A stretch of 64,000 bases of DNA from CAYFPX01 sp964519895 (GCA_964519895.1 CAZFLE010000024.1:1-64000); one strand, 5' to 3'. Numbered from the stretch's first letter, positions 8,690 to 18,910 are shown. Numbers and translations are program-made. The notes: generated by a model from the letters alone, not told the origin.

Positions 8690-9880
8690 TCAGAACCCGA
8701 AGTCCGCCTGGAGCGTCACCGCGTGCTCCACGGCTGCCAGGTCGAATCCGTACTCGCCCTTGATCGAGACCTTTTCGTTGACCGATGTGCGCAGGCCAGC
8801 GCTGAGCTTGTTCTGGACCAGGGGGGCACCGAGCGCCCCGAAGACCGGGTCTCCTGCGTCGCGCTGGAAGTACTCGTAGCGGCCGTAGGGCGTGTACCGG
8901 TTCCAGGTGTACCCGGCTTGGGCGAACGCCCCCACCAAGGCGGTGTGGTCGCCCAGGTCCAGGGCGTCTGAGTGACGGATGTACCAAGCCTCTGCGGCGC
9001 CCTCGATGGGGTATCGGTGCACCGCCACGTGCAGCACGGCGATCTGCTCCCAGGACAGGTCCAGTTCGTCGTCGTCGTCCGTGCCGTGGCTCATTTCCAT
9101 CGAGCCGTGGTCCATCACGGCGGCCGAGATGCGGTTCACGTACGCGCTGACTCCGGCTTCGACGGCCCCGCCCATGCCTCCTTGAAACACCGTCAGGCGC
9201 AGGCCCGAGCCCCAGCCTGGGGAGGCATCGTGGTGGTCTCGAGCCACCGTGGCGTCCAGCCTGATCGCAGGCCCGGCGCCCGAGCGGGTCGCGGTCGCCA
9301 TCAGGCCCTCGAGGTGATTGGGGATCATCTCCTCGCCGTGGTCCATGCTGAGCAGGCGGGGGCGGTCGACCGCCAGGCGGTAGACGCCGCCACCGTGCGG
9401 GTAGCTGGTCGTGTAGCCCCCCAGCGGCGAGTGATAGCGCCCAGCCCGCAAGTTCAGCCAGCCCGTGGCCCGATAGTCGATGAAGATCCGCGGCACGTGC
9501 ACCATGAGCATGCCGTCCACCTCACCGGCCATGACCTCGGTCAGGGCTTGCACGGAGTCGGCGATCTGAGAGCGGGCGAACAGGTCCACCATGCCGACGT
9601 TGAACGACGGCTGAAAGTTGTCGACCGCGGTGCTGGAGACGATGCCCACGTCGGCGTAGACGCTGGCGTCGATCTTGGCTCTCAGGGCCTGGAGGTCGCC
9701 CCGGGGCTTGGCCGTGGGGGCGGGCTCGGCGGGCTCGGGGTCAGCCTCGGCCCCGGCGAGCTCGTCGATCTCGGCGGGCTCGGGCTGGGGTTCCCCGACA
9801 TCCTGGGCCCACGCCAGGGGCGTGAGCAGGGCAGCGGCCAGGGGGATGGGCAGGGTGAACATGGGAACGGAGAGCCTCAT
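8690..9880 (-). CDS. Outer-membrane porin-like beta-barrel protein
   Basis: 396 residues. Signal peptide with cleavage after AWA, then a Pro/Glu/Ala-rich linker (about residues 27-60), then an alternating beta-strand pattern ending in F (…QADFGF), the terminal aromatic recognised by the BAM complex. An acidic, His/Met-containing loop (MDHGSMEMSHGTDDDD) is a plausible metal-contacting surface loop. It lies between the selenoredoxin gene (57 bp upstream) and the PstS-like gene, and is probably in one operon with both. Confidence 0.7.
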   Translation of the reverse strand: MRLSVPMFTLPIPLAAALLTPLAWAQDVGEPQPEPAEIDELAGAEADPEPAEPAPTAKPRGDLQALRAKIDASVYADVGIVSSTAVDNFQPSFNVGMVDLFARSQIADSVQALTEVMAGEVDGMLMVHVPRIFIDYRATGWLNLRAGRYHSPLGGYTTSYPHGGGVYRLAVDRPRLLSMDHGEEMIPNHLEGLMATATRSGAGPAIRLDATVARDHHDASPGWGSGLRLTVFQGGMGGAVEAGVSAYVNRISAAVMDHGSMEMSHGTDDDDELDLSWEQIAVLHVAVHRYPIEGAAEAWYIRHSDALDLGDHTALVGAFAQAGYTWNRYTPYGRYEYFQRDAGDPVFGALGAPLVQNKLSAGLRTSVNEKVSIKGEYGFDLAAVEHAVTLQADFGF

Positions 9881-9937
9881 GTGAAGAGGTCGGATCCCAC
9901 GAAGGCCGAGTTGAGAAGAAACCCACTGGCGCGAGCA

Positions 9938-11758
9938 TCACAAGGCGTCCAGGGCGTCCTGGACCGCGTCGCGCACCCGCTCCGGCTGGTTGTCCTTGGA
10001 CAGGTAGGTGATCACCCCGTCCCCATCGACCACCACGTGCAGCGGGAAGGGCGAGTCGCTGTGGCCGGCCTCGGAGATCGAGTAGGCGCTGTAGAGCGCC
10101 TTGTCGGAGTCCAACAGGACCGGAGACGTGACGCCTGCGGTCGACACCCAGCTGTAGGACTGCTCGAACGAGTCCTCGACGTCCATCAGCCACAGGTCCA
10201 TCGGCTCGCCGGCAAAGGGCTCCGCCAGGGCCGCCTCCAGGTCTGGAACCTCCAGACTGCAGACCGGTCAGTACACGGCGAAGTAGGCCAACACGGTGAC
10301 CCGCCCGCGCTGCTCGCTCAGGGTGTAGGGCAGCAGGGTGGTGTCAGGCGCGACGTAGCCCTCGACGGTGAAGTCCTCGTGCTCCTGCCCCAGGGACTGC
10401 TCGCCGGTCCGCACGCTGATCGACTTGTTGAGCTCGTCGGGGTCGTTGCTGTCGATCTTGAGCTCGGTCGACAGGGGCCGCCCGGTCTCGCCTGTGACCA
10501 CCAGCCGGACCGTGTCCCCGGGCTCCAGGACCAGGTCGGTCTGGGACAGCTGCACCGAGGAGTCCACTGCGCTGACCGTGGCCTCGAGGGTCATGGCGCC
10601 CAGATTGGACAGCTCGAACTCTGCCGTCGGGGGGTCGTCGCCGACGGCGAAGACGTCGGTGGGCACCACCAGCTCCGGTCCGGCCACACCCGGCACGACC
10701 TCGAAGGCGGTGGTGGCGAACCAGTCGGCGCAGACCGCCCTTGCGCCGCCAGCCCCGATCCCCAGGGTGCTGTACTTCACGTCTTCGGTGCCCAGGACGA
10801 CGGGCCCCCCAGCGCCCAGCCAGATGAGCGCGACGTCGCTCCAGGCCGAAGCCCAGAGGTAGTCGCCGTCCAGGGCGACGCCGTAGCTGGAGCCGGGGAG
10901 GTCCAGCTCGCCCAGCACCACCAGGGCGTCCTCGCGGACGCGCAGCACGGCGGCTCCGTGGCCGCCGAGCGCCACGCCGATGTGGGTGCCGTCGAATTCC
11001 AGGTCCCGTGCGGTGGCACGCAGGCTCTGGCGGTCCAGCTCCACCGGCGCGGTGGGCTCGCTGATGTCGTACAACACGATCGCGTTGCTGTCGGCGACCA
11101 CCGCCCGGTCTTCGTGCAGCCCGACCGCCGACGCCCAGCCGGCTTCGATGGTGCTGAGCACACCCCGGGTCGCGCCGTCGATCAGCACGGCACCTGACGC
11201 CGGAGCAGCCACCAGCAGCAGGCCGTCCGACGCGGCCAGGTCCTCGTGCACGCCGACCCACTCGGTGACTTCGCCGGACTCTTGCGGATCGTCCCGGTCG
11301 GTCAGGTCCAGGAATTTCACGCCCTCGAGCCGGGTGCCCAGGTAGGCCTGCGCCATGCTCGGGTCCCACGCCAGGTCGTAGATCCGGGGCGAGTCCACCT
11401 GCCAGACATGGCTGGCGTCGGCGAGCTCGACCAGGGCGTAGCCCCCCTGGCCCGCGCCCAGGGCCTGGTCGGCGTCCAGCCCGACGATGTCCACGAATTC
11501 CCAGGTGTTGTTGTTCCAGGTGTCGTCGCCCGCCCAGCTCAGGATGGGATCGCCCCAGGTCATGTCGAGCACGCCGGTGGTCGCGGTGTCGGCGGCGGTG
11601 CCGGTGTCACCGCTGTCACCGGTGTCCGGGACCCCGATGCCCGTGTCGTCGTGGAGGCGGTAGGGCACGCAGTTGTCGTCGGCGTCGCGGCCGTAGCCCT
11701 CCATGCAGGGCTCGCTGCAGCCCGACATCACCGCCGCAAGGGAGAGGACGCTCACCAT
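9938..11758 (-). CDS. Selenocysteine-containing redoxin lipoprotein with beta-propeller
   Basis: A 606-residue reading frame if the in-frame TGA at 10270-10268 is read as selenocysteine 497. ATG 11758 gives a lipoprotein signal with lipobox VMSGC and a Thr/Asp/Gly linker. Residues about 60-400 form an LVIVD-like propeller ('GVKFLDLTDRDDPQESGE', 'NAIVLYDISEPTAPVELD'). Residues about 400-470 form an Ig-like domain (IDSNDPDELNK). The end is a redoxin domain: 'VTVLAYFAVY', then UGA, then 'PVCSLEVPDLEAAL', so U-P-V-C occupies the thioredoxin/AhpC active-site position, with a cis-Pro-like 'FPLHVVVDGDGVI' later. Routine gene calling would give a propeller lacking a redox site and a headless 87-residue fragment. 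A SECIS-like hairpin follows the TGA. Likely role: a periplasmic or surface peroxidase or reductase. Confidence 0.82.
10241..10270 (-). promoter_or_regulatory. Predicted bacterial SECIS hairpin with UGA(Sec)
   Basis: Reading the minus strand, TGA (10270-10268) is followed by 11 bases, then stem TCTGG, loop AGGTT, and stem CCAGA. One more G-C pair extends the stem, and CAG/CTG flanks could pair past a bulge. GGU in the apical loop falls at +18 to +20 after the UGA. Bacterial SelB recognises such a loop G-U in a hairpin placed roughly at this distance. Confidence 0.78.
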
Positions 11759-11848
11759 CGGCCCAGGATGCCCTGGGAGGAGGTTCGGTTTCAGCCCCTC
11801 GGGACCGAAACAACTATGCTCGGGCCGCGATCCACGGAGCGGAGCGTG
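11759..11848. promoter_or_regulatory. Divergent promoter region with inverted repeat
   Basis: A 90-bp spacer between the selenoredoxin gene (minus) and the spermidine-synthase-like gene (plus). TATGCT at 11815-11820 is a plausible -10 for the plus gene. An inverted repeat TTCGGT (11784-11789) / ACCGAA (11804-11809) sits centrally and could be an operator. GGAG at 11841 serves the plus-strand ATG. Confidence 0.4.
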
Positions 11849-14011
11849 ATGGCTGGCGATCCCCGATCGGGCCTGTGGGGAGACCTGGCGCTCCAGCTCC
11901 TGCTGGGGGTCGCCATGGGGGCGGTGCACCTGGCGCTCTCGCTCGAGATCGCCATCACGGCCAGCCCGTACCGCGCCCTGGTTCGCACCTTGATCCTGTT
12001 GCTCTACCCAGCGGCCCTTGCCCTGACGGGACTGGGCGCCCTGTTGCTTCACCGGTGGCCCGGACTGGGGGGAGACGGTGGCTTGCGGGGAGCGGGTCTG
12101 TTGCTGTTGGCCTTCTTGGCCTGGTGCTTGTGGGGGCCCCAGGGCGCGGAGGGCGGTGTGCTCCTTGTGGGACTGGCCTTGCCGGTCCTGCTGACCCTGG
12201 GTGGCTGGTACCTGTTGCTCGGTGCCGCAGTCGCGGCGTCGCTGCTCCGCCTGCGGCGCCAGGACCGGGTCTCCCTGGGGTGGGCGCTGCACCTGGCCGG
12301 CCTGATGCTCGGCTATGGCCTGTCCGAGGCCCTCGCGGTCCAGATCGGGGCCAATGCCGTGGTCGCGCTCACAGGCCTGAGCCTTCTGGCCGGTGCACGC
12401 CACGCGCTGCCGGTGTGGGCGTCGCTCCAGGTCCTGGGCCTGTGGCTCCCCATCGATGCCGGGCTCGAGGACCTGCGCACCCTCGATGGGCTCATGCCCG
12501 ATCTCCCGGAGACCTATGCCCTGGATGGCGGTGAACGCCGCATCGGGACCATCGAGGACACGGTGTGGATGGGCTGGAGTCGGCGCTCCCAGGCGCGGCT
12601 GGTCTCCCTGAGCCAGTTCGAAGGCGATCGCAAGCAGTTCCGGATGCTCTACAACTTCACCAACCAGTACCGGGTCGACCCCCGGGCCTTCTCACCGGGG
12701 CCCGATGAGAATTCCGGACAGCGGCGCACGGGGATCTACCAGGTGCTGGACGGTGCCCAGCGGGTGATCGTCATCGGGGCCGGCGCCGGGCGGGGCCTGC
12801 TGTCGCTCCCGGTGACCCTGGACGAGCGGGTCCACGCTGTCGAGCGCAACCCCGCAGCCGTGCGGCTCTTCCGCGACCTCGCGCCCGAGCTCAACGGCGG
12901 CCTCTACAGTCGGGTGAGCGTGCACGCTGCGGATGGCAGGACCGTGCTGGAGCGGCTGCCGTCCGGGTGGGGCGGCATCGTGGTGGAGTCCAGCCTGTAC
13001 AGCCCAGCGCACCTGCTCCTGCCGGCCAGCGCCCCGTACTTCCACCAGACCCAAGAGGCCTTCGCGCTCATGACCGAGCGGCTGGACCCAGGCGGCGTGC
13101 TGATCGTGGAGTACAACCGGGCCGGCAAGAACGGGCCTCGAAGGGAGATGGCCTGGCGGGCCTGGACCGGGCTCAAGGCGCTGGGACTCGAGGTCCGGGT
13201 CCTGTCCAGCGGCTTGCTGCAGAACCTGTACGTGATGGCCTGCAAGCAGCCCGGCTGCGGGGATCGACTGATCGCCGAGATCCCCCTGCGCGACGACGAC
13301 GAGTGGCTGCAACAAGGCCCCAAGCGCGTCCTGGACCCGCTGACCGACGACCGACCCTTCACCGCTTGGGAGAAGCTCGAGGCGGGGGATCGGGTGCTCT
13401 TGCGCGGGGTCGCGGCGCTTCTGGTGTTGGCGGCCTTGGGCCTGGCCTGGCGGGAGCGCGCTCGGGCCACGGCGCCAGACGCCTGGCGGGGGGCAGCGCT
13501 GTTCGTGCTCGGGGTGGGCGTCGGCCACATCGCTCTGCAGCTCCATGCCTTTCACCTGGCGCGGACCTACTTCCAGGACTCGGTGCGCACCGTGCTGGTG
13601 ATGATCGTCCTGTTCCTGGGCTGGGGGGTGGTCGGCAGCGCCTTGTTGGACCGCCTGCCCCGTGCCTGGCTGCGATCCGGGCGGTGGCTGGTCGCCGCTG
13701 CCGCACTGCTGGCCCTGCACGGGTTGCTGCTGTCGCACCTGCCCTTCCACCGGGACGAGGCCTGGATCCGGGGCCTCGCCGCACTGGTGGCCACCCTGCC
13801 CGGGGGGGTGCTCATGGGGGCGCTGTTGCCCGTGGGCCTCCGTCGGGCGGCGCCGGCCCAGCTGCCCGGACTGGTCGCCGTGGACGCGGCTGGCACACTG
13901 GCCGGCTATGCGCTCATCTACCCGGTGATGTTGCCCCATGGTGCAGCGGCCTTCGGGGTCGTCGCGGTGGGGGCCTACCTGATGGCCGCGGCGCTGGTGG
14001 CGCGGGCCTGA
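11849..14011 (+). CDS. Polytopic membrane protein with spermidine synthase-like domain
   Basis: 720 residues from ATG 11849, four bases after GGAG; an in-frame ATG at 11816 is less likely because it overlaps the putative -10. About seven N-terminal transmembrane segments are followed by a Rossmann methyltransferase/spermidine synthase-like domain ('RVIVIGAGAGRGLLSLP', 'VHAVERNPAAVRLFRD', 'VHAADGRTVLERL'), then five or six more transmembrane segments. This sandwich is common in uncharacterised bacterial 'spermine/spermidine synthase' membrane proteins, most of which have no proven polyamine activity. Its stop abuts the stop of the convergent GT39-like gene. Confidence 0.75.
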   Translation: MAGDPRSGLWGDLALQLLLGVAMGAVHLALSLEIAITASPYRALVRTLILLLYPAALALTGLGALLLHRWPGLGGDGGLRGAGLLLLAFLAWCLWGPQGAEGGVLLVGLALPVLLTLGGWYLLLGAAVAASLLRLRRQDRVSLGWALHLAGLMLGYGLSEALAVQIGANAVVALTGLSLLAGARHALPVWASLQVLGLWLPIDAGLEDLRTLDGLMPDLPETYALDGGERRIGTIEDTVWMGWSRRSQARLVSLSQFEGDRKQFRMLYNFTNQYRVDPRAFSPGPDENSGQRRTGIYQVLDGAQRVIVIGAGAGRGLLSLPVTLDERVHAVERNPAAVRLFRDLAPELNGGLYSRVSVHAADGRTVLERLPSGWGGIVVESSLYSPAHLLLPASAPYFHQTQEAFALMTERLDPGGVLIVEYNRAGKNGPRREMAWRAWTGLKALGLEVRVLSSGLLQNLYVMACKQPGCGDRLIAEIPLRDDDEWLQQGPKRVLDPLTDDRPFTAWEKLEAGDRVLLRGVAALLVLAALGLAWRERARATAPDAWRGAALFVLGVGVGHIALQLHAFHLARTYFQDSVRTVLVMIVLFLGWGVVGSALLDRLPRAWLRSGRWLVAAAALLALHGLLLSHLPFHRDEAWIRGLAALVATLPGGVLMGALLPVGLRRAAPAQLPGLVAVDAAGTLAGYALIYPVMLPHGAAAFGVVAVGAYLMAAALVARA

Positions 14012-15502
14012 TCAAGGCAGCTGCTGCCAGCGGTGGGTCCCGTGCGCCACGTCCTGGTCCAGGTGCCACATTGGCCGGTCGGGCCACAGCGCCCTGAGCT
14101 GGTCCTGGTGTCGCTCTGGGGCCGCGGGCCCGTGACGGATGCGCAGCCCCTGACCGGTCGGGTCCTCGAGCAAGAAGGCCTCGCCAAAGGCCATGAGCGG
14201 ATCGCAGCGGAACTCTGGTGTGCCCAGCGCCGGCCACGCGGCGGACCTTGACCCCGAAGCGCTGACCAGGACCACGGCGTTGGACAGGCCAAGCTCCCGG
14301 GCCTCGACCGCGAGCCGATGGTCCACGCACCAGTAGCGGTCCGAGAGCTCCGCCCACAGGCCCGGTGCGGCGCACAGCGGCACCAGCGCCGCTGCGCCCC
14401 AGGCCCAGCGGGGCAGCCCCCGCAGGCCGGCAGCCAGCCACAGGACCAGGACCGGGTAGAGCGGGTGATAGAAGCGGGCGCCATAGGACGGCCCCGGGCT
14501 CCAGTACAGGGCGTAGGCGAGCACCACCAGGCCGCACCAGGCCCACGTCCACGACGCCTTGCGGCCCAAGCGCCAGAGTCCCAGCACGGCGAGGGCCGAG
14601 CCGCCGGGCCACCCCAAGAGGAGACGGTCGAGGCGGACCAGGGCCTGGCCAGCCAGCACCGCAGCCTTGGCCGGGTCGTGTCCCCAGGTCCCCAGCGTGC
14701 GGTGGCACCCCCGATCGTCGCCGAAGCCCAGAGCGTTGCACCCGGCAGGTCGGGTCGGATCCGGGTGCCAGCTGTCGAACCAGGGTCCCACGACAAAGGT
14801 GGACCAGCTCCCTGTGATGGTCTGGTTGTCCCAGGCGGTCAGCCCTGCGGCGACCAGGGCAGGGGTCCAGAGGGCCGCTCGGCTGCGCCAAGACGCCGAC
14901 CGCAGGCCGCCCAGGACGAGCAGGGGGCCGCCCAGGACCAGGGCATCGAAGGGCCTGGCCATCACGACATAGGCCACAGCCAGGCCGGCCCCAAGCCACG
15001 CGAGCGGCCGGTCCTGCCGCCGCAGGACCACCAGGGCCGCCACCGCCAGAGCCAGGGTCGTCGACGTGTGGGCCATGCGCGACCCGGCCAGCACCACGAT
15101 GCCTGGCGACAGGGCCGCCACCCAGGCCGCGAGCACCGCCGTGCGCGCGTCGGCCAGCTCGCGCGCCAGGCCCCAGCACACCAACGGTAGGCCGGCGACC
15201 AGGAGTGGGTTCACCCAGGAGCCTCGGCCCAGGAGCTCCCCCAGGGCCAACAGCAAGGGCCAGCCGATGGGAAAGACGCCGTAGGACGTCGGCGTGCTGA
15301 CCCAGAAGGGGTACTGGATGAGCCCCGCTGTCTCGACCCCGGGGCCCATGCGCAGGCCCCCCGCGAACAGTCGGGCCTGGAGCGTGTAGATGATCTCGTC
15401 CTGGACGTGAGGCACAGCCCCCAGGGCGCCGAAGGCCACGCTCAGAGCGAGCACGGTGGCCGTGAGTCCGGCCAGCAGCACGGTCTTGGGGACCCGAGGC
15501 AC
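14012..15502 (-). CDS. GT39/ArnT-like polytopic membrane glycosyltransferase
   Basis: 496 residues from GTG 15502, 14 bp after the sulfatase-like stop. About ten hydrophobic segments. An early acidic pair in 'VPHVQDEIIYTLQARLF' after the first transmembrane segment matches the catalytic loop of GT-C/GT39 lipid-linked sugar transferases. A soluble C-terminal tail of about 100 residues follows. It probably transfers a sugar from a polyprenyl phosphate at the periplasmic face; the acceptor is unknown. The open frame extends far upstream antisense to the sulfatase, but that part is not a membrane protein and is ignored. Confidence 0.65.
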   Translation of the reverse strand: MPRVPKTVLLAGLTATVLALSVAFGALGAVPHVQDEIIYTLQARLFAGGLRMGPGVETAGLIQYPFWVSTPTSYGVFPIGWPLLLALGELLGRGSWVNPLLVAGLPLVCWGLARELADARTAVLAAWVAALSPGIVVLAGSRMAHTSTTLALAVAALVVLRRQDRPLAWLGAGLAVAYVVMARPFDALVLGGPLLVLGGLRSASWRSRAALWTPALVAAGLTAWDNQTITGSWSTFVVGPWFDSWHPDPTRPAGCNALGFGDDRGCHRTLGTWGHDPAKAAVLAGQALVRLDRLLLGWPGGSALAVLGLWRLGRKASWTWAWCGLVVLAYALYWSPGPSYGARFYHPLYPVLVLWLAAGLRGLPRWAWGAAALVPLCAAPGLWAELSDRYWCVDHRLAVEARELGLSNAVVLVSASGSRSAAWPALGTPEFRCDPLMAFGEAFLLEDPTGQGLRIRHGPAAPERHQDQLRALWPDRPMWHLDQDVAHGTHRWQQLP

Positions 15503-15516
15503 GGCCAGACGCCCGA

Positions 15517-16917
15517 CTACTGGGTGTAGCCCAGGGTCCGCAGCTGCTCGATCAGCGCGGGATCCAGGGGCTCGGCCGGGGCGGAGGCCGATGGCGCAGC
15601 CGCTCGGGCGCGCTGGGCTGCGAGGGTCTGGGCCAGGGCGTCCCGGAGGGCCTGCAGCTCGGGGGGCGGATCCGCGATCCGGTCCTGCAGGGCGTGGGGG
15701 TCCTGTTCGCGGTGGATCAGCCGGTCCTGGCCGTCGGGCTCCTGCACGTAGCGCCAGCGCCCGTCGTCGATGACCCAGGCCTCGCCCTTCATCTCGGGAC
15801 GGTGGTCGCCGGTCCGCTGGCTGAAGACCGGCTCGGGCGGCGCGTCCAGGAGCGACGAGACCGATGCCTGGCTCAGCCAGGGCGCGGCCCACGCCGGGGA
15901 CCCGGCCAGCTCGAGCAAGGTCGGCATCGTGCCGACCACGGAGACCGGGTGGGACACCCGACCCGGTGCCAGGCCCGGCGCATGGAACATCAGCGGCACC
16001 GCCAGTTGCTCCAGGTGATGGTTGCCGTGCATCCACTCCCGGTGCTGGCCCAGCCCTTCGCCGTGGTCGCCTGTGACCGCCAGCGCCGACGTGTTCCAGA
16101 CGCCCGCCTGTTGGAGGCTGTGCAGCAGGGTCGCCACCTGGGTGTCCAGGTACCGGATCTCCCGGTCGTAGTCGTTGTTCAGCGTCGCCGAGTCCAGGGT
16201 CACCCGCGAGACCGTGCCGTCGGGCTGGGGGATGCTGGCCGGGAAGCGCTTGAGCACCTGGCGGTCGTGCAGCCAGGCCACGTGGTCGTCGTCGGTCTCG
16301 TAGCGGACGGGAAAGTCCTCGGGCGCCGCATAGGGGTAGTGGGGGTCGAAGTAGTGCACCCACAACAGGAAGGGCTGGCTGGGATCGCGCTCGGCCAGCC
16401 AGGCCTGGACCCGGGCGGTGGTCTCGCCGGCGTTGCGCTCGGCCCCCGCGGGCTCGTCGAAGACCTGGAAGCCGCTGTCGATACCGGTGTGGCGCTTCAG
16501 GGGTGCGGCGCTCACGAAGGCCGCGGTGGCGTAGTCCGCATCCTTGGCGTGCTCGGCCAGCGATCGAAACGCCGGGTTGGCCCCGTAGTTGCTGCCGCCC
16601 GGGGCCACGTTGCCGAAATTGCCGAGCAGGCCGTGCTCGATGGGCCAGGCCCCTGTCAGGAGCGATCGGTGGGTCGGCAAAGTGGTGCCCATCGGGCTCT
16701 GGGCGTCGGTGAACACCAGCGAGACCCCGGCCAGGGTGTCGAGCGCGGGCGAGGTGTCACGGAAATAGCCGGCGTAGCCCAGGTGATCGGCGCGGAGCGT
16801 GTCCAGGGTCACCAGGATCAGGTTGCGCGGCGCGGTCTGTGGGGGCGGTCCCGGTGGGGGTTCCGCGGGCTCGGGTTCGCAGGCCCCGACCAGGGCCAGG
16901 AGCAGCGCGAAGCTCAA
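15517..16917 (-). CDS. Sulfatase-superfamily lipoprotein
   Basis: 466 residues from TTG 16917, which overlaps the upstream gene's TGA (TTGA), indicating translational coupling. Lipobox LVGAC is followed by a Pro-rich linker. Superfamily motifs: 'LILVTLDTLRADHLGYAGY' (metal-binding Asp pair), 'TTLPTHRSLLTG' at the nucleophile loop, 'WVHYFDPHYPY', and 'ALAVTGDHGEGLGQH' (metal ligands). The canonical C/S-x-P-x-R is replaced by T-L-P-T-H-R, so a formylglycine sulfatase is unlikely; a Thr-nucleophile phosphoesterase or transferase is more plausible. It is cell-envelope anchored. Confidence 0.78.
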   Translation of the reverse strand: MSFALLLALVGACEPEPAEPPPGPPPQTAPRNLILVTLDTLRADHLGYAGYFRDTSPALDTLAGVSLVFTDAQSPMGTTLPTHRSLLTGAWPIEHGLLGNFGNVAPGGSNYGANPAFRSLAEHAKDADYATAAFVSAAPLKRHTGIDSGFQVFDEPAGAERNAGETTARVQAWLAERDPSQPFLLWVHYFDPHYPYAAPEDFPVRYETDDDHVAWLHDRQVLKRFPASIPQPDGTVSRVTLDSATLNNDYDREIRYLDTQVATLLHSLQQAGVWNTSALAVTGDHGEGLGQHREWMHGNHHLEQLAVPLMFHAPGLAPGRVSHPVSVVGTMPTLLELAGSPAWAAPWLSQASVSSLLDAPPEPVFSQRTGDHRPEMKGEAWVIDDGRWRYVQEPDGQDRLIHREQDPHALQDRIADPPPELQALRDALAQTLAAQRARAAAPSASAPAEPLDPALIEQLRTLGYTQ

Positions 16918-17411
16918 CCAGGACTCGGGAACTTGCTGCGGAAGTCCAGCGCGGTGCTGCTGCACTCGATCACCGCGGCGCCGCTGGCGGACTGGATCTC
17001 CACCGAGGAGAAGCCGTCGGGCAAGGGGCACACGGCCTTGAGGATGGCCTTGCAGGTCCGCTGGGCGGCGTCGGGGTTCGACTCGCCGTTCCAGCTCTCG
17101 GGCATCTTGGCGATCCACTTGCCCCGGGGCATCAGGCGCAGCTCCTTGGTCGCGACCTTGGCGCCGAACTCCGCGCTGCGGTTCCGGTCCGGGGCGGGCT
17201 TGCGGTGCGTGACGTACCAGCCAGTCCCGAAGAGGATTGTCGCGACCAGGACCACCAGGACGACGCGCTTGCGCAGCTCGGCCTTGTGGCTGGCGGACTC
17301 TTCGGCCTGCACGCGCTGGTCGTATGCCTGACGGTTCTTGGCGACTTCGGCCTGCAGCCTCTGCTCTCGGAGCTCCTCCTCGCTGGGAGACGACTCGTGT
17401 GTGTTCGCCAT
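16914..17411 (-). CDS. Small membrane-anchored protein of unknown function
   Basis: 165 residues from ATG 17411; a GTG six bases upstream is also possible. A charged, coiled-coil-like N-terminal 50 residues rich in Glu/Arg/Gln is followed by one transmembrane helix ('VVLVVLVATILFGTGWYV') and a C-terminal domain of about 90 residues with three Cys (RTC, AVC, IEC). It is coupled to the sulfatase-like gene by a 4-base overlap. No family is recognised. Confidence 0.6.
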   Translation of the reverse strand: MANTHESSPSEEELREQRLQAEVAKNRQAYDQRVQAEESASHKAELRKRVVLVVLVATILFGTGWYVTHRKPAPDRNRSAEFGAKVATKELRLMPRGKWIAKMPESWNGESNPDAAQRTCKAILKAVCPLPDGFSSVEIQSASGAAVIECSSTALDFRSKFPSPG

Positions 17412-17539
17412 GGGCACCCCTGCTTCGATCTGCCGGTCACGAGTCTACGACACGCATGACCGCCTGTGACGTCTCGAGACCTCTGGGGCCATGACTTGCG
17501 CCAGGGCCATCGTGGTAGGGTTCGCCAGGTAGGCAAGCA

Positions 17540-17567
17540 CGAGGGCGGATTCTCCCGCCTGCCCTCG
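17540..17567 (+). promoter_or_regulatory. Leader hairpin before the pilin pair
   Basis: A perfect 7-bp inverted repeat CGAGGGC / GCCCTCG, with further internal GG/CC pairing, lies in the leader of the pilin genes. A TAGGGT possible -10 sits at 17516, and a good Shine-Dalgarno sequence (GAGGAGC) precedes ATG 17585. It could be a leader stability or attenuation element; there is no T-tract. Confidence 0.35.
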
Positions 17568-17584
17568 CCCCTAGAGGAGCCGTC

Positions 17585-18342
<758 letters not shown>

Positions 18343-18343
<1 letters not shown>

Positions 18344-18885
18344 TGAGCGTGCTGAACACCCGCGAACGCCGCGGCTTCACGATGATCGAGCTGATGACCG
18401 CGATCGCGCTGGCCGCGACCATCATCGGTCTGGCCCTGCCCACCTACCTGGACTCCCAGAACAAGGCCCGCCGGGCCGAAGCCCCCTCGAACGTCGAGGG
18501 CATCTTGACCGCGATGACCGCCTTCCGCGTGGTCAACGACGCGGGCGTCACGGCGCCTGGCGGCGGCGCCGGCACGGCCTGGAATCCGGCTTATGGCTAC
18601 GAAGATCTGGGCAAGAAGCAGCGACAGTGGCAGACCGGGTCCGAGGCCTGGGACACACTCGGGTACCAACCGGACGGTCTCGTTCGGTGCAACTACCTGA
18701 TGGCCGATTCTGCCTGGACATCGCCGACTCTGGGTGATCTCTACCACGCTGGGGCGTACTGCGACGTCGACGGCGACGGGTACTACTTCGGCTACTACGA
18801 CTTCTCGCCCAAGTCCTACGACCTGTTCTTGTCGCTGGGGTACATCGACGGCGATCCCTATCTGGTGAACCCCGAGTACTACTGA
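18343..18885 (+). CDS. Type IV pilin-like protein, paralogue of the upstream pilin
   Basis: 180 residues from ATG 18343, overlapping the preceding stop. Leader ERRG, then 'FTMIELMTAIALAATIIGLA' with Glu5. The segment after the helix ('RRAEAPSNVEGILTAM') is clearly related to the first gene's 'RKAEAPVNVDGILTAL', so the pair arose by duplication, with the acidic repeat only in the first copy. The C-terminal half is Tyr/Asp-rich with two Cys. It converges on the GspE/PilB-type ATPase gene 25 bp away. Confidence 0.85.
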
Positions 18886-18910
18886 CGCTCAGCGCCTGAC
18901 TGGGTGCTGC

